DNA of 64,000 nucleotides from Trifolium pratense (GCF_020283565.1 NC_060063.1:46770856-46834855), one strand, 5' to 3'. Counted from the stretch's first letter, positions 11,491 to 25,162 are shown. Notes: generated from the sequence alone by a model not told the origin. Translations and numbers: made by a program.

Positions 11491-14400
11491 TCAAGAGACG
11501 GTACGTCCATAGCAAATAGAGGCAATGTAGAGGTTTTTCGCCCATTTCTCCTGTAAAACCAAGTATGATCAGACTACAATTAACAGGAAATCAAGCACAT
11601 AGACAACAAATGCGAGGATATGACCCACCTTAATATGTGTACTAGGAAAAGCAGTAGTCCTTAGTGTTTCCTGAGTTTCGTCTTGTGGCTTCTTCCTTGG
11701 AATACTCAAAACAAAAGCAGCTTGCTCCTGAGTTGCAGCAGTCGATGTGATTCGGTATCCACTCTCCCACCGCTTGTGAATCCCTTCACTAGGATACAGA
11801 AAATCTAGTTCGACTACCTGCTATTCATAAACATCAATGAAGATTACTTATTAAGTATTAACACTATAAAGTTGTGCATTATGACTAATGTACTGACAGA
11901 TAAAAGCTCAATACAAAGAATGACCTGTTCTGAAAACCCTGCCCCACGAGACATAACTACTCCCCATTTGAGCCCTGCTGTGGCCATTGAGGTTACAAAA
12001 AAGCCCTCCCTCCACTTTTTGTTAATCCATTTAAAAGGAAATGAATCACTAACTTTGTACGATTGCTGTATATATTGGGTGCCTGAAATCCATGATCTAA
12101 GTTAGTGTGAAGCAAAATGGACAACTGCCGTAGCACATCGGCCAATATATATAACTTAAAAGGAACCAACCTTTAGACATTACTACTAATGAACTCCCAT
12201 TTGCAACTCCTGCAACTGCACTGATATAGTAACTTTTTTCCCACTGCTCCTTGATCCATTCCTTAAAAAAAAAAACAGAAAATCACTTGTTAATAATAAG
12301 TACGCCTTATGTACCAAAAAAAAAATAATAATGATAAGTACGCCTTGAAACTAAAGATTAACAATTTTTAGAAGCATACATAACTAGTGTGCTAAGCATA
12401 AAATTTTAATAAACCACAAGTAGAAGAATATATGGCAATATATTGAAATTTACCTTATGGAAAAATTGGGTGGAGAGTTCATAAACTTGGGAAGTGAAAC
12501 CTGTCCCAGCATCCATAATTAAGGCCCATAGGCCCTGAGATGAAGCAACACTGCTAATATATAAACCATCCTCGTTTCCCTTGTCAATGTGCTGTGATAA
12601 TCTTGTACTTGACACATTGTAGTGATATCTACAACACAAAGAAAACCACTCCTAATGCGTTACAACTCCTTTACATCATAGTAAGCTTTGAAACCGGATA
12701 AGGGTATAAATAGATTTACGCATATGGTATGGGCTGAACACAAGAATAATGGAAGTCATCCCCTTGCATCTATTTTAAAGAGTATGATACTTCATACGAA
12801 GTAAATGCAAAATGAAATATAAGAATAACTATGTCTCCCTCTTTTAAAGAATGAGAAGTTATAATTTGATGCAAAAGAATTTTAAAGAATGAGATATTAT
12901 TACTTCCATATTTGTATAGGTTAAAAAGAATGCTACGTGAAGCCTTGTATATTTCTTTGATAATTTGTTTGTAAAAATAATCATTTCCCAATTTTAAAAC
13001 ACCTAACCATGAATCACATATCTGACACAACAAGCTTTTAAGACTTTTTTTAAGACTTATTGGTGTATACCTTTGTTTCATCGGTCTACGGGCATTGTAA
13101 ACACTAATCCACTGGTTCGCTGGCACACCCATTCGAACCTTCTTTTTGGGTTGTTCATCATCATCTTCTAAAGCCAGCCGGCCTCTTTTATGACCAACAA
13201 GCTTCAAGGAAAATAAAATAGCAGTATCAAAGGTTGGACTACAAACATCGTACATACATAAAACAACACAAGAGTAAAAGGGTAGCAAAACCGATACCTG
13301 TTGTGCACCTTCTGTATTAAGTGGTCTAATATCTGGGTTTGGACCAATAATCCCATCAAAGAGAGAAATGTATTTTGCGTAACTCGGCTCTTCATCATAC
13401 TTTAAGCTCACTACATGTTCAACAAACTCTTTAAAAGGCCGGGGACAAAAACAACATAAGGTATCTGGAGTTGTTCCCATCTTCGTCTTGCAAACCTGAT
13501 ATCCCTTGTTTTCTCCCTGAAATAAAAAAAAAAAAGTCTAAGAACAACATTCTTAACATGAGAGAAAAAAAACAAAAAAGTTGTTTAAATATGACAAACC
13601 TGGTATCCTTGCCAAGGAAGATGACCTCGAAGAAGAAAAACCAACGTATATGCAAGAGATTCCAAATCATCCCGCCTGCTTCCAGTTCTCCCCAAATGTG
13701 CATGCACACTTGCATAGCGGACTGTGCCCCTGAAAATATTTTTCATATGATACAAGTTAATATAATATTGAGAACTCTGAAGATATTTAAACATTTTGTA
13801 AAAGATCACAAATTAATTATAAATACCTGAAGACATCAGGCCTTTGGTCATAGTCCACATGTAAACCAGTTGTACTATTCTGCCATTTAGTAGCTGCAAG
13901 CCCAAAATAGCACAAAAAAAGCCAAAGGAGTAATTAAATGATGGAAAATTGAAAATATTACATGTGACCGATAAATAATCAGTCAATAACATACCTAATC
14001 CAAGATCCACCAGGAACAGTTTTTTCTCGTCCACTGTCCCACGAGCGCCAAGCAGAAAATTTTCCGGTTTCACATCTCCATGTACATACCTACCGTATAG
14101 TTTGAGAAAAACATAATTTCATATATTATTATAAAATATCTTAATTCACATATTCCTATGTACATTGCTAATGTCGGCGAAAGAATAGGAAAAGGAGAAA
14201 AAAAAGGTCTAGCTTTGCAAAAGGTGTCTATCCACTATTCATAGGCATAACCGAAAAGAAATGAATGCACAAATAATTAAAGCTCATGCATGGAACTTAC
14301 CCTCGAGAGTGCATCTTCTCCAATATGGATATTGCTTCGATGGCAATACAAGCAACCATTTCAGTGGACATGCTGGAATTAACAAAAAAATTAACATAAC

Positions 14401-17120
14401 AATTGAAAGTCAAAATTAACAACATGGAATATACTTTTATGCGCATCTAACAAATAATTTCCAAAAGACTTACGTGTGGGACTTAGTATTCCAAACATCC
14501 CACAAGCTAGGTCCTAGAATATCCATGATCTGCACATATGGAAGTCGTAAGCCAAACAAGAATCTTCAAACAAAGCAAACTCGAATAAAAAAAATATGAT
14601 ATTATCATTCAAAATAATAAATAAAAACAATCAAATCCAAATGACTAAAGAATAAAACCCAATAACATACCATGATGAAATAGTCACCTTGCCTGCCCTT
14701 GTAATGTACCTGTGGCACACCATGGCTTCCACCAAGGGTGCTGTACGAATAAAATTATAGAAAAATATTCATAATCATAACATACCCTAAAACTATATAG
14801 GAAATTAAGATAAAATATAAAAATGAGCAATAATAACACTCACTTGTAGACGTGCCACTCATTTGGCGGTCCATAGTTACATCCTTTACTACTTATGTGC
14901 TCAAATTTTATTGCTACCTGATCAAATAATTAAAACACTTTCAGCATGTAAAAATAAGAAATATAACTTATTGCAATATCGATAGGATACACATACCTCT
15001 ACAGCTCCAGGTCCAATTCTCTGGCTCAAATTTCCACCAGAAACACGCCGACCAACATATACTTGCCCAAATCCACCCTTGCCAAGTTTTTTCTCTGTTT
15101 TATACAGCGGAGAATCACCTACTTGAACCTGTGATAAGAAGAAAACAAATTTATGATACAAGTATTACCAGAACAGTGTTAGACTAGGGAAACTGAAACA
15201 TGTAGCAAATGATTATTACACCTATTGGCATTCATGGTTGAAGAAAAACATGAGAAAACTAGCAAGGAACAAAATAGTTTGATTGAATTACTGCTAAAAG
15301 GTACTGCTAAAAAACAGTAACAACTAACAACCAGAGCCTTTTCCAATTATATGGGCTTTGCTATAGGGAACAATCAACGCCATAATCTCTTATCATGGAT
15401 TATACGGCCGTTTTTCAATATCTATTTTAAAAAAAAATAAAATAAAATATTCAGGCATTACTTTTCAAAATGCCGATGTTAATTTGTAAAGCCAATATCT
15501 ACCAGGTTTACATCCAATAATACCACTCCATTATTTTAAATGGAAGGGCATGCCATAAGACCAATGATCATTCACTATTCTTAAAGAAGAAAAAATCATA
15601 TTTTTATAAGATCATGAAATGTTGAGCTGACAAACATTGAGTAGAGACAAGTATTAAGTTGGGTGTCATCAAGAATCAATACTGGGTATGTACTACATAC
15701 AACCAAGTACCAGCACACTAAATATTCACTTAATGACTTTAAGTAGGATTGTCTCACATGGGTCGATAAATTATCATGGATTTCTTTTGATATGAAGATT
15801 GGGTGGATGTGAATGCATGTAAAGAATTATACAGCTTTACAAATTATGATGGCACTGAGTATCAAAGAAACTAAAGATGGAATACATGCATCAACAAATC
15901 CAAATGCTGTGATTTTAGAAACCAATAACAGAATAATAAGACATTTCTATTCTATGACCAATATAAAGTGAGGAATAATAGAGAAATACTGTTCAGTAGA
16001 GACTCAAATATTGTCAACCAGGATTTCAAATTCTACGTGTATGTATATGCACACTTCTACTAACCGAATATCTTGTATGTTTTCAAAACTAACTAATTAA
16101 ATCATATACTTATGTTATCAGTGCCAAAGAAATTGTACTGTTGTATCCTCTGAGATTATAGAGCATTAATTAACGGCTCAAGACAACTCACAGCACCCCG
16201 TGGATAAGTTATACCCCCAATCAAGACTAAGACCAATATTGCCACCTGAATTAGCTCCAAACAAAGCTTCAAAATATTAGGTGGTGGTCCTTTTCCTGTC
16301 TAGAAAATCATACTAACTAATCACAACAAAATATCCCAATGACATATTCACCATCCTCAGACTAGGACCACCCCAGATACTCTAAACAACTTGGACCTTG
16401 GGGATCTAATTCACCGGCAGGATTCCTGCGGTGACGCGGATTCCTTAATTTAAAAAACATAATCCCTTCGGTCCTAAATATAAGAAAAAGTTGGCTTTTT
16501 CTTATAATTTAACAAAAACTCACCCCACAGACAAGTCACAATCACAAACAAAAAGTTAACAAGTGACGGAATAAAAACCCCCCATTACCATTTCAAACCT
16601 CTAAACCAAAATACCAATTCAAATAAAACCCTAATCATGCAAAACTAAAAGAAAAGACAATACTTTGCATTGCATGGTAGCAAAAAATAAGGCACATTAA
16701 AGTACATAACAAATAACAAAGTGTTTAAGCAGAAGAGGTAGAAACCTGTTCAGGAATAACAAAGCCATTGCTTTCTTCTTCAGCATCAGCCTTATCATTG
16801 CTATGACCACCACTCTCAATTCCATCCATCTGTTTCTCCCCAACCTCTTCCTTCTCAGCTCCACCACCTTCCTCCAACGCTCGATTCTCCTCCTCTCCCT
16901 TTGCTGTCGCGGCGACAACTATGTTCTCATTTTCCTCCTTTCCTGCCACAACAGCAATCGGCTCCTCTTCAACCTTATCATTGGCTGCTGCCGCAGCAGC
17001 TGCACGTCTCCGTCTCGTTCTAGTAGCAATTGCCTCCCCATCAATCGGATTTCTCACCGGTGGTTGTCGGTTTTGCTTTGGTGGCCGACCACGGCGCGCT
17101 CCACTACGCAATACCGGCAT
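11491..17120 (-). CDS. MUT9-like/PPK protein kinase (plant CK1-like)
   Basis: Sixteen exons, each in phase: 17120-16746, 15128-14997, 14917-14844, 14740-14671, 14529-14474, 14372-14301, 14089-13995, 13893-13827, 13729-13600, 13516-13298, 13201-13071, 12628-12454, 12261-12171, 12082-11925, 11817-11629, 11550-11491. They total 2,094 nt, 697 aa, the size usual for Arabidopsis MLK/PPK proteins. The N-terminus ([15 protein letters not shown]) is basic, then Ala- and Glu-rich. The kinase domain starts with the Gly loop [12 protein letters not shown]. The catalytic loop is HGDVKPEN (not HRD) and the metal-binding motif is DLG (not DFG), both family features. A basic KRGR...PKKKVRMG stretch could be a nuclear localisation signal. 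The long C-terminal region has three repeated W-x-x-x-x-Y/F-I/V-[ST] units. Family members phosphorylate histone H3 Thr3 and photoreceptor-pathway proteins (PIF3, CRY2) in the nucleus. Which of the four paralogue types this is cannot be told. Confidence 0.92.
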
Positions 17121-17487
17121 GGTTCATTGTTCAAATTCCATTATCCAGCAACCGAAAAATTGAAAATTAAATCCAACAATAATGAAAAGATTAGAGTTTC
17201 ATGCAAAGCGTGTTTCTGTTTCCGATCAAAGCTATATCGAACTTAATTGAATGAAAATTAAACCAAAGAAGAGTGTTTTCGGGAAACGTTGAGGATTTAT
17301 TTAATTCATTGAAACAGAGAAAGGAATGAGGAAAATGTGGGAAATTGAGAAGGTTTTTGGTTGAGAATTGTTATGGCGGGGATTTTCACGGCGGAATTAG
17401 GGTTCTGACACGGTGACAGAGTGAAGAAGAAGAAGAAGAAGAAGAAGAAGCTATTCTATTGCATAGAAGAAGAAGGGAAAATGGAAA

Positions 17488-17541
<54 letters not shown>

Positions 17542-17638
17542 TGTCTTTTCGGTACTTGTTTGTAGACACGGAACACGAGGTATTTATTTGCGTAGTCTAA
17601 TCCCTATAGTATTTCTCCTTTTATAATTACTCCATAAT
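17121..17638 (-). promoter_or_regulatory. Kinase 5' leader and promoter with microsatellites
   Basis: Upstream of the kinase start codon on the minus strand. It contains a GAA/AAG microsatellite (about 17423-17450) and a long GA run (about 17491-17537). Both read as CT-rich tracts on the coding strand, as is common in plant 5' leaders. No clear TATA box was identified. Confidence 0.5.
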
Positions 17639-17640
17639 TA

Positions 17641-17744
17641 CTCCTTCCGTTCCAAGATAAATCACCTACTTAACTACATTTACATCTGCAGATGCCCAAC
17701 TTTAATTATTAGATAAATCAAACAATATCTCATAAGTTAATATT

Positions 17745-17790
<46 letters not shown>

Positions 17791-17825
17791 TAAAAGTAAG
17801 TTATTTATTTTTGGGACAGAAGGAG
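17641..17825. mobile_element. Stowaway-like MITE with internal TA microsatellite
   Basis: Ends CTCCTTCCGTTCC (left) and the complement CTCCTTCTGTCCC (right) are typical Stowaway/mariner MITE termini. TA target duplications sit at 17639-17640 and 17826-17827. A TA run occupies roughly 17748-17786. Confidence 0.8.
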
Positions 17826-17827
17826 TA

Positions 17828-18406
17828 CTTTGTTTTGATGTCAGTGCTCTCAATATTTATGCTCAATAACTAACTAATGAACAACGTATCTAACCTATAT
17901 TATAAGTCAGGTACGTTATTTATTAAATATATTTAAAAGTCACCACTAACACGCCGACCCTAGTTTTTGGAGAATTTTTTTCCTTTTTCCTCTTTTTTTC
18001 ATATAAATAAGTGATTTTTCACATATATCACATTTTTTCTATTTATTTTTTCGTGTTGTCGTCGTCTAAGTACGACGTTGTGTTGGTTGTCGTCTTGTGC
18101 AACGTTATTTGATATTCGGGATTGTTGTGGTGGTTGCTTATTCCTGTCGAAAGATCTACTTCAGTCAATTGCAGATTCAATCAATGATTTTGACATCAAC
18201 GTTTCAGCTCTGAAAGTATGGATATTCCGGTCACTTTCATTTTATCATATTATTTGTAGTCGGCAATTTGTCGTTGTATGATATTAACTTGGATGTTGTG
18301 AATTTGTTCACAGATTCATCCTTTTACGATTTTAGCGATGTTGAATATGTAATTGTATTTGATGTATTCTATTAATTTAAATGAATGAATATTATTTTGT
18401 TTTTGT

Positions 18407-18444
<38 letters not shown>

Positions 18445-18646
18445 TTAAAAAGTAAAAAAAATTATATTAAAAATCGAAGGAAGTACGGGTTAAACCTCTT
18501 CAATATTAAAAAAAAAAATCAAAGAAGTAGTATTCACCTCCTTAATTTATCGAATAATTGATGTATTTAATTAAATTAGAGGTTCGTAAAGAAGTTGGTC
18601 GTAGACGGAGACTAAAACGAGAGAGGACGCCTCAGAGGAGGTAAGG
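17828..18646. other. Intergenic, no gene seen
   Basis: AT-rich sequence with a TA microsatellite at about 18409-18442. A 67-codon open frame near 18078-18281 has no recognisable domain and no supporting signals. Confidence 0.5.
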
Positions 18647-18720
18647 GTGGATGTAGCCAAGTGGATCAAGGCGGTGGATTGTGAATCAACCACGGACGGC
18701 TCAATCCACGTTGTTCGTCC
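18647..18720 (+). pseudogene. trnH-GUG: Decayed organelle-type trnH-GUG copy
   Basis: The 74-bp stretch follows the plant plastid tRNA-His gene closely through the D arm and anticodon arm: GGATGTAGCCAAGTGGATCA, then GTGGATTGTGAATC with the GTG anticodon. It then diverges in the T arm, where the normal GGTTCAATTCCC is mutated. It ends in a recognisable GTTCGTCC acceptor strand. This indicates an old transfer of plastid DNA (or of the plastid-derived mitochondrial trnH) to the nucleus. The T-arm damage makes function unlikely. Confidence 0.75.
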
Positions 18721-20139
18721 ATCAATAAATGGACCATTTGTTACGGAGACTTGAAGAATCTAAAGTCGAATAATCTAGAACAGAAGTGAAACTAGCAGAC
18801 AAAATTACGTAGGAGAACGAACCTCTTGGTGTTAGTGGAGTTCCCTAGAGGACATAATAGCACTACTTAGTGAGCGGAGAACCAATTTTATGTATTAGTT
18901 ATTCAATGAATTTAAAAATTACTATGTTTTGTAAAAAAAAATTATGTTCACATATTTCATATAAGAAAAAATTAATGAAAATGATAGTAAATAATTAGAA
19001 AAGTAAAAGAAAGATAAAAAAAATAATATAAATTAAAATTGTAAAATGAATATTTTTTCTTAAAATTGTAAAATGAAAAAATTATGACTTTTGTTTTTAA
19101 CCATGACTTGGGTTATTAAAGGTATTTTGGTTGAATTTTTTTGAATTAGGTTATTAAGGGTATTCTGTCAAAAAAAAAAAAGGTTATTAAGGGTATTCTA
19201 ACTTATATATACTCTTGTTTATTTTAATTGAGAATATTTGCATGTGTCATACTTGTTAATGACTTCAATATAAATATATTTAGTTATGTTAATTTGTATA
19301 TATAAATGTGGATCTCTATGGAGTTCGACATGTTTAGGGCACCAAAGGTAAAAAAAAATTCCCATGAAAACAGGGGAGAAAGTCCTTCCAGTGGTAGGAT
19401 GGGGACGAGAATCATACCCTACCCCCTCTTTATAGGGATTCATCCCCGAACAAATAAAAAAATACATTTTATATTTATATATACAAGTATTTCATATATT
19501 ATATTTAGTCATATTTTCACATAATACATGTAAAAATTTATTTTATCCGTAACATTTATAATTATTTGTTAATTGTATTTGGTTTTATAGTTAAATTTAA
19601 ATTTTTTAACGGTTAATAAATTAAAAATAATAATAATTTAGTTTTTTTTTATATTAATGGGCTCATAAGATACTATGGAGATCCGCCATGATGGACATGG
19701 GGAGGAAAAATTCATTGTGGTAGAGAGTAGGAGGGAGATAGGGACAATCTCATTGGTGAAATGGGGAGTGGAAAAGCACTCTCTGTCATCGCTACTGACC
19801 CGCCCCATTGACACAAAACGATGTGTTTCAAAACATGTCAATCTAATTTGATGCCGCAATAGTAACGTCGTCGCCGCCTTCTCAGCAAGTCCTTTTAATT
19901 CTCATCTCGATCCTGATCCATACCTCTGATCCATACCTTCTTGCATAGCTGCTGCTTCTTCTTCTCTTGACATGTGAGTGCAACTTTCTCATTTGTGGCC
20001 CTTATGGGATAGTAAGTATCTCAGTTACATACTCAAGGTTTGAGTGCTCTCTACCACTGCATCCTCTCCTCTCGTCTCAGTGTTCATCATTCCTTCTACC
20101 CTGTTGGAGCTATAGCCTTCTCATTAAAGTAATTATGCC
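18721..20139. other. Intergenic, decayed repeats
   Basis: AT-rich. The stretch 19350-19850 holds GGGGA-rich and CCCC-rich words (GGATGGGGACGAGAATC, GATTCATCCCCGAAC, GAAATGGGGAGTGG) typical of decayed plant dispersed repeats. The stretch 19865-19965 is GC-richer (GTCGTCGCCGCC) and leads towards the LINE. No gene was recognised. Confidence 0.45.
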
Positions 20140-20164
20140 TTCAAACTGTTTGATAAATTGCTTG

Positions 20165-20355
20165 TGAAGAATGCCCTCAAAATGTTTGATAAATTGCTTG
20201 TGAAGAATGTTGGTTCCTGGATTATGCATTTGTTCTTGGCTTGATTTTACTGATAAGTTTTGGCTTTCCTTTCAATAAGGAGTTGTGTTTTTCCCTTTTA
20301 ATAAGGAGTTATGATTTCCCTTTCAATAAGGAGTTTTGCTTTCCCTTCAAATGAG
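20165..20355 (+). repeat. Short direct repeats upstream of the LINE coding region
   Basis: A 26-bp segment beginning TTTGATAAATTGCTTGTG occurs twice (just before and after 20165-20175). It is followed by four spaced copies of a word close to CCTTTCAATAAGGAGTT between about 20267 and 20352. They lie immediately before the LINE endonuclease start and may be its 5' leader. Confidence 0.6.
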
Positions 20356-20399
20356 TTTCATAGCTTGGAGTTGCCGACAGCTATGAACATCCTCATCCA

Positions 20400-23300
20400 A
20401 TGATTATTCTGAGTTGGAACTGTCGGGGTTTGGGTCACCCGAGTGGAGTTCCGGCATTACGGGACCTAATCCGGATATTATTTTTCTTAGTGAAACTATT
20501 TGTCACGCCAATAAAATTGAAGAGGTGCGACGTATTATTCATTATGAGTCTTGTTTCTCTGTTGATCGTGAAGGTAGAAGTGGAGGCCTTGCTATATTAT
20601 GGAGACATGAAAGATTTTGTGAAATCCAAAACTATTCACGAAATTTTATCAACGTCGTTGTAAAAGAAGATGATAGCAATCAAGAATGAAGGCTCACAGG
20701 CTTCTATGGTATTCCTCAAAGGGGTCAAAGGAGAGAATCATGGAATATTCTTCGCATGCTTTCACAACAATCAAATCTTCCTTGGTGTATAATTGGGGAT
20801 TTCAATGATATCCTCTCAAATGATGATAAGAGAGGTGATGTTCCTCATCCAACATGGCTATTCAATGGTTTCAGACAAGCCGTTAGTGATTGTGGGCTTA
20901 TTGATGTTCCGTTACAAGGGCATTCTTACACGTGGTCAAGGAGAATGGGAACAAATTATGTGGTAGAAGAAAGACTTGACAGGGCACTTGTTACTCAACC
21001 TTGGATGAGTCTTTTTCCTCATTGCATTTTGAAGAACTTGATATCTGGGGCGTCTGATCACTCTCTGTTGCTTCTATGCACCGAACCACAAACATTTGTG
21101 TATAAAAAGCGACAATTTCGATTTGAGAACACTTGGCTTGTGGAACCGGAGATGCCCAGTATTGTTGATGATGGTTGGAAGCGCAACCTTGCTGATCCGT
21201 TGCTTGACAGACTTGCTGTGTGCACGGAGGAGCTCGATAATTGGGGCCGATCTCTTAGAAAGCGGTACAAAGAAGGTATTAATAATTGTAAAAAGAAAAT
21301 AGAGGAGTTGCAGGGGCTGAACGGTCACGAAGCATATGTCGAGGTGATTACTTTAAAAGAAAAGCTCAATTCTTTATTGATTCAAGAAGAGATCTTTTGG
21401 AAACAACGTGCTAAGACATTTTGGATGAGAGATGGAGACATGAATTCAAAGTTCTTTCACGCTGCAGCAACTTCAAGAAAACAGCGAAATAAAATTACAA
21501 AGTTGAGAAATGATGATAACATTGAAGTGAATACTCAAGAAGGTCTTTGCACTCTTGGTGTAGATTATTTTTTAGCTCTGTTTAAGGCCACCACATGTGA
21601 TGTGGACCCGGTGCTTCAAGTTGTGCATTCACGCCTAACTGAAGAAGACAACCAGTTGCTTATTGCTCCCTTCAACGCAGATGAATTTAAGGACGCAGTG
21701 TTCCAAATGAATTCGGACAAAGCCCCTGGACCAGATGATTTGAATCCGACATTTTATAAACGGTTTTGGTCTTTATGTGGTAGTGAGATTGTGGATACTT
21801 GCAACAAATGGCTTCATGATGGTTACTTTTCGGATGCTCTAGGGGACACTAATATTGTGCTCATTCCCAAATGTGATCAACCTAGAAGTATGAAGGATCT
21901 CCGACCGATCTCCTTGTGTAATGTTGTGTACAAGATTTTGTCGAAAGCCTTAGCTAACCGACTGCAGCAAGTCCTCGACAAATGCATATCTATTGAACAA
22001 TCAAGCTTCATATCAGGAAGATCCATTACAGATAATGTACTTGTGGCATCATAAATCATCCATTACTTGAAGTGTAAAAATAGAGGCAGAAAAGGAGAAG
22101 TGGCACTTAAGATAGATATTAGCAAGGCATATGATCGTGTTGACTGGCACTATCTTTTTAGCATTATGAGGAGTATGGGTTTCCATCAGACATGGATTAA
22201 TTGGATGAAGATGTGTGTTACTAATGTCAAATATCATATTCTGATGAATGATGATAGAGTTGGACCAGTGATCCCAGAGAGAGGTCTAAGGCAAAGTGAC
22301 CCTTTATCACCTTATCTTTTCCTTTTATGTGCTGAAGGTATGACATCGTTGATAAAACAGGCCGAACAAAATAACTTGTTGCATGGAGTAAAGGTATGTC
22401 GTAGGGCTCCAGCGGTCAGTCATCTCCTATTTGCTGATGATAGCTTTCTTTTCTTCAGAGCAAATGATACTGAAACAAATGCCTTAAAAAATATTTTAGA
22501 TGTGTATGCCAATGCTTCGGGACAGATGATTAATATGCAGAAGTCTGAAATATTTTTTAGCAAAAATGTGCCACATGACTTGAGAACTGCTTTGTCCAAT
22601 ACTCTTCAGGTTACAGAGTGTTTAGGTACCGGAAAATATCTTGGCCTTCCCTTTATGATAGGGAGAAGTAAAAAATCAATTTTCAACTACATCAAAGATA
22701 GAATTTGGCACCGTATTTCTTCATGGAGTAGCAAGATGTTGTCTCAAGCAGGTAAAGAAGTTTTAATTAAATCAGTGGCTCAAGCAATTCCTTCTTATTG
22801 CATGAGCGTATTTCTGTTACCATCATCCATAGGTGACGATATCGAGAAGATGTTAAATTCCTTTTGGTGGGGATCGAAGGGAGATAGGAAGCATGGGATC
22901 CGTTGGATGAGTTGGGACAAACTAACTATGAGAAAAGAATTTGGAGGCATGGGATTTCGAAGTATCCTCGGTTTCAATTTGGCAATGTTGGGAAAGCAAG
23001 GTTGGAAATTATCAACCAACCCCGATGCTATGGTTTCAAGAATTTTCAAAGCTAAATATTATCCTAATGGGGATTTTTTGGGAGCGTCCTTGGGGCACAA
23101 TCCTAGTTATGTTTGGCGTAGCATTTGGTCATCCCGACGTTTGTTGAAGGAAGGTTACCGTTGGAGAATTGGCAATGGCTCTTCGGTTCCTATATGGCAT
23201 ACACCTTGGTTAAGAAATGAAGACAACCCAACTATCATTACTCCCATCCTCAACATTGAGAATTTATCAAAGGTTAGTGACTAAATTGATGTCAATCAAG

Positions 23301-24491
23301 GTTGTTGGAATAGAAATCGTGTGATTGAGTTATTTTGTGATAAAGATGCTAATGAAATTTTGAAGATCCCACTTGTTAACCTTGGAAGAAGAGATGGGAT
23401 TATTTGGCGCTTTGATAAAAAAGGCATATATTCAGTAAAAAGTGCATATAGAGTATGTGTTGATGTGATGATTAACAGAGATGTTTGGAAAGTGGAAGGA
23501 GATTGACAACAATTATGGGTTTACCTATTCCTCCCAAGGTCAAGAATTTCCTTTGGAGACTTGGAAGGGATTGTCTACCTAATAGGCAAAGATTAATGAG
23601 CAAAGGAATTCATGGTGATTTTAATTGTGTTGTGTGTCATAGATACACAGAATATAATTGGCATTTATTTCTTGATTGTGCTGATAGTATAACTTGTTGG
23701 CGACAAGTTAATTTGTGGAATGCGTTGCAAAATTTAATGGAAAATGCTGAAGGTTTTAATGATGTTTTCAAACGTATTTGGCACAATTTCACCACTCAAC
23801 AATTGGTTTCTTTTGCTATGATATCTTGGAGTTTATGACGCAAAAGAAACTTGCAGTTATGGGAGCAGAAAACTGAGAGCACGACACAGGTAATTGGCCG
23901 CGCCAATGGTACCCTCCAGGCCTGGCAGCAGGCGCGTCAACCAGCTGACATAGCCCACCCACGACAACAACAGGTCCAAGTTACACCATGGCAACCTCCG
24001 CCGCTAAATTTCGTCAAGTGCAACCTTGATGCAGCCATATTTGCTCATGAGCAACGTATAGGCATGTGAGCTTGTCTTCGCGACGACAAAGGGAGTTTTA
24101 TCTTGGCCATGACAGCACATGAAGATGTGGTAATGACAGCACAGGAAACAGAAGCGTGGAGCTTATATCAAGGTATACAATGGGTTGCTAGCTTGGGTTA
24201 TAATAAAGTTGTCTTTGAACTAGATTGTAAGATTGTTGTGGATGATGTGAACAAGATGAGTATCAACCAATCGGAGTATGGTTCAATCATTCAAAATTGA
24301 CGAACCTTACTTCATCACTATAATGACTTCATAGTCGTTTTTACTAGGCGTCAAGCAAACGGTAGCGCTCATGCACTCGCACGAGCAGCTTTATCCCATG
24401 CTTATCGCAGTACTTTTAATGTAATCCCTCATTGTATTGCTACTATTATTATGAATGAAATGGCATAAGTTTTCTTTGCGTAAAAAAAAAA
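20400..24491 (+). mobile_element. Decayed L1-type LINE, 5'-truncated
   Basis: Domain order is endonuclease, reverse transcriptase, zf-RVT and RNase H, ending in an A run at 24482-24491. This is the layout of plant L1-type LINEs with a terminal RNase H. ORF1 (the RNA-binding protein) is absent, so the copy is 5'-truncated. A target-site duplication could not be identified. Confidence 0.85.
20401..24470 (+). pseudogene. LINE ORF2: endonuclease-RT-RNase H, disrupted
   Basis: The frame opens with the endonuclease signature SWNCRGLG near 20410. It shifts frame around 20460, then runs through FLSETICHA, IIGDFND (about 20790) and GASDHS (about 21055), all expected endonuclease motifs. The reverse transcriptase follows: DKAPGPDDLNP, LRPISLCNVVYKILSK, EQSSFISGRSITDN, DISKAYDRVDW and LLFADDSFLF (FADD at 22430-22441). 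A zf-RVT region (PPKVKNFLWRLGRDCLPNR) lies near 23520-23720. The RNase H part (KCNLDAAIF, then ETEAWSLYQGIQWA-like) lies near 24000-24420. In-frame stops occur at about 20686, 22052, 23282, 23503, 23836, 24067 and 24298, so it cannot make an intact protein. Confidence 0.88.
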
Positions 24492-25160
24492 GTGCACATT
24501 TTAGCAAGACTCTATTTTAATATAAATAAAAATGTAAAAATGAAAATTATTGTACATTTATGTATGCTTCAAAAATATGTATCTCATAAAATAAAAAACA
24601 AAGAAAATGAAAAATAATTTTAAAATTCTTTAAAATTATTGTACGTTTATAGCTTATCATTTTTTTTCTACCACTTTATTATTTTAACTAAAACTCACAT
24701 TTATCTTCTTTTTTTTTAAGCAAAAGGGATTACTCAAATAACCTAAACAAAGACATCACAATTATGTTGGCATCCTATCATTTATCTTAAAAAGTGAGAC
24801 ATCACACAAAATATTATAAAAGAGAAAAGAAAAAAAATGGAATAAAAAACCAGAGGACGACTAGACCAAAACTCAAGCGAAAGCTAAACAAAATACAATT
24901 GTCTCATTAAAAATCTTATCTATAAAAGTCAAATGAAAAAACCAGAAGATAGGGAAAAAGAGTTTGGTGCTCAAAAAATTAGCAAAATCTATATTCCGGA
25001 AGACAAAATAATTATGTTTTAAATGCTTATAATACAAAATATATCACATTTATTTAAAAAAAATAATGTATCACTGTATTTATAACGTGACTTTCCCCTT
25101 TTGTTCGTTATTTTCGCACTCGGCCTTCCCCTTTTCCGGCTCGATTTTCACCATTGCTAT
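24492..25160. other. Intergenic, no gene seen
   Basis: AT-rich. The segment 24705-24975 (A-rich words with CCAGAGGACGACTAGACC in the middle, starting from a T run) could be the 3' end of a reverse-oriented LINE-like element, but I cannot confirm it. Confidence 0.4.
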
Positions 25161-25162
25161 TT

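Noticed and set aside
16803..17246. 147-codon plus-strand open frame opposite kinase exon 1
   Set aside because: Shadow of the Ala/Glu-rich N-terminal coding region and leader of the kinase on the other strand.
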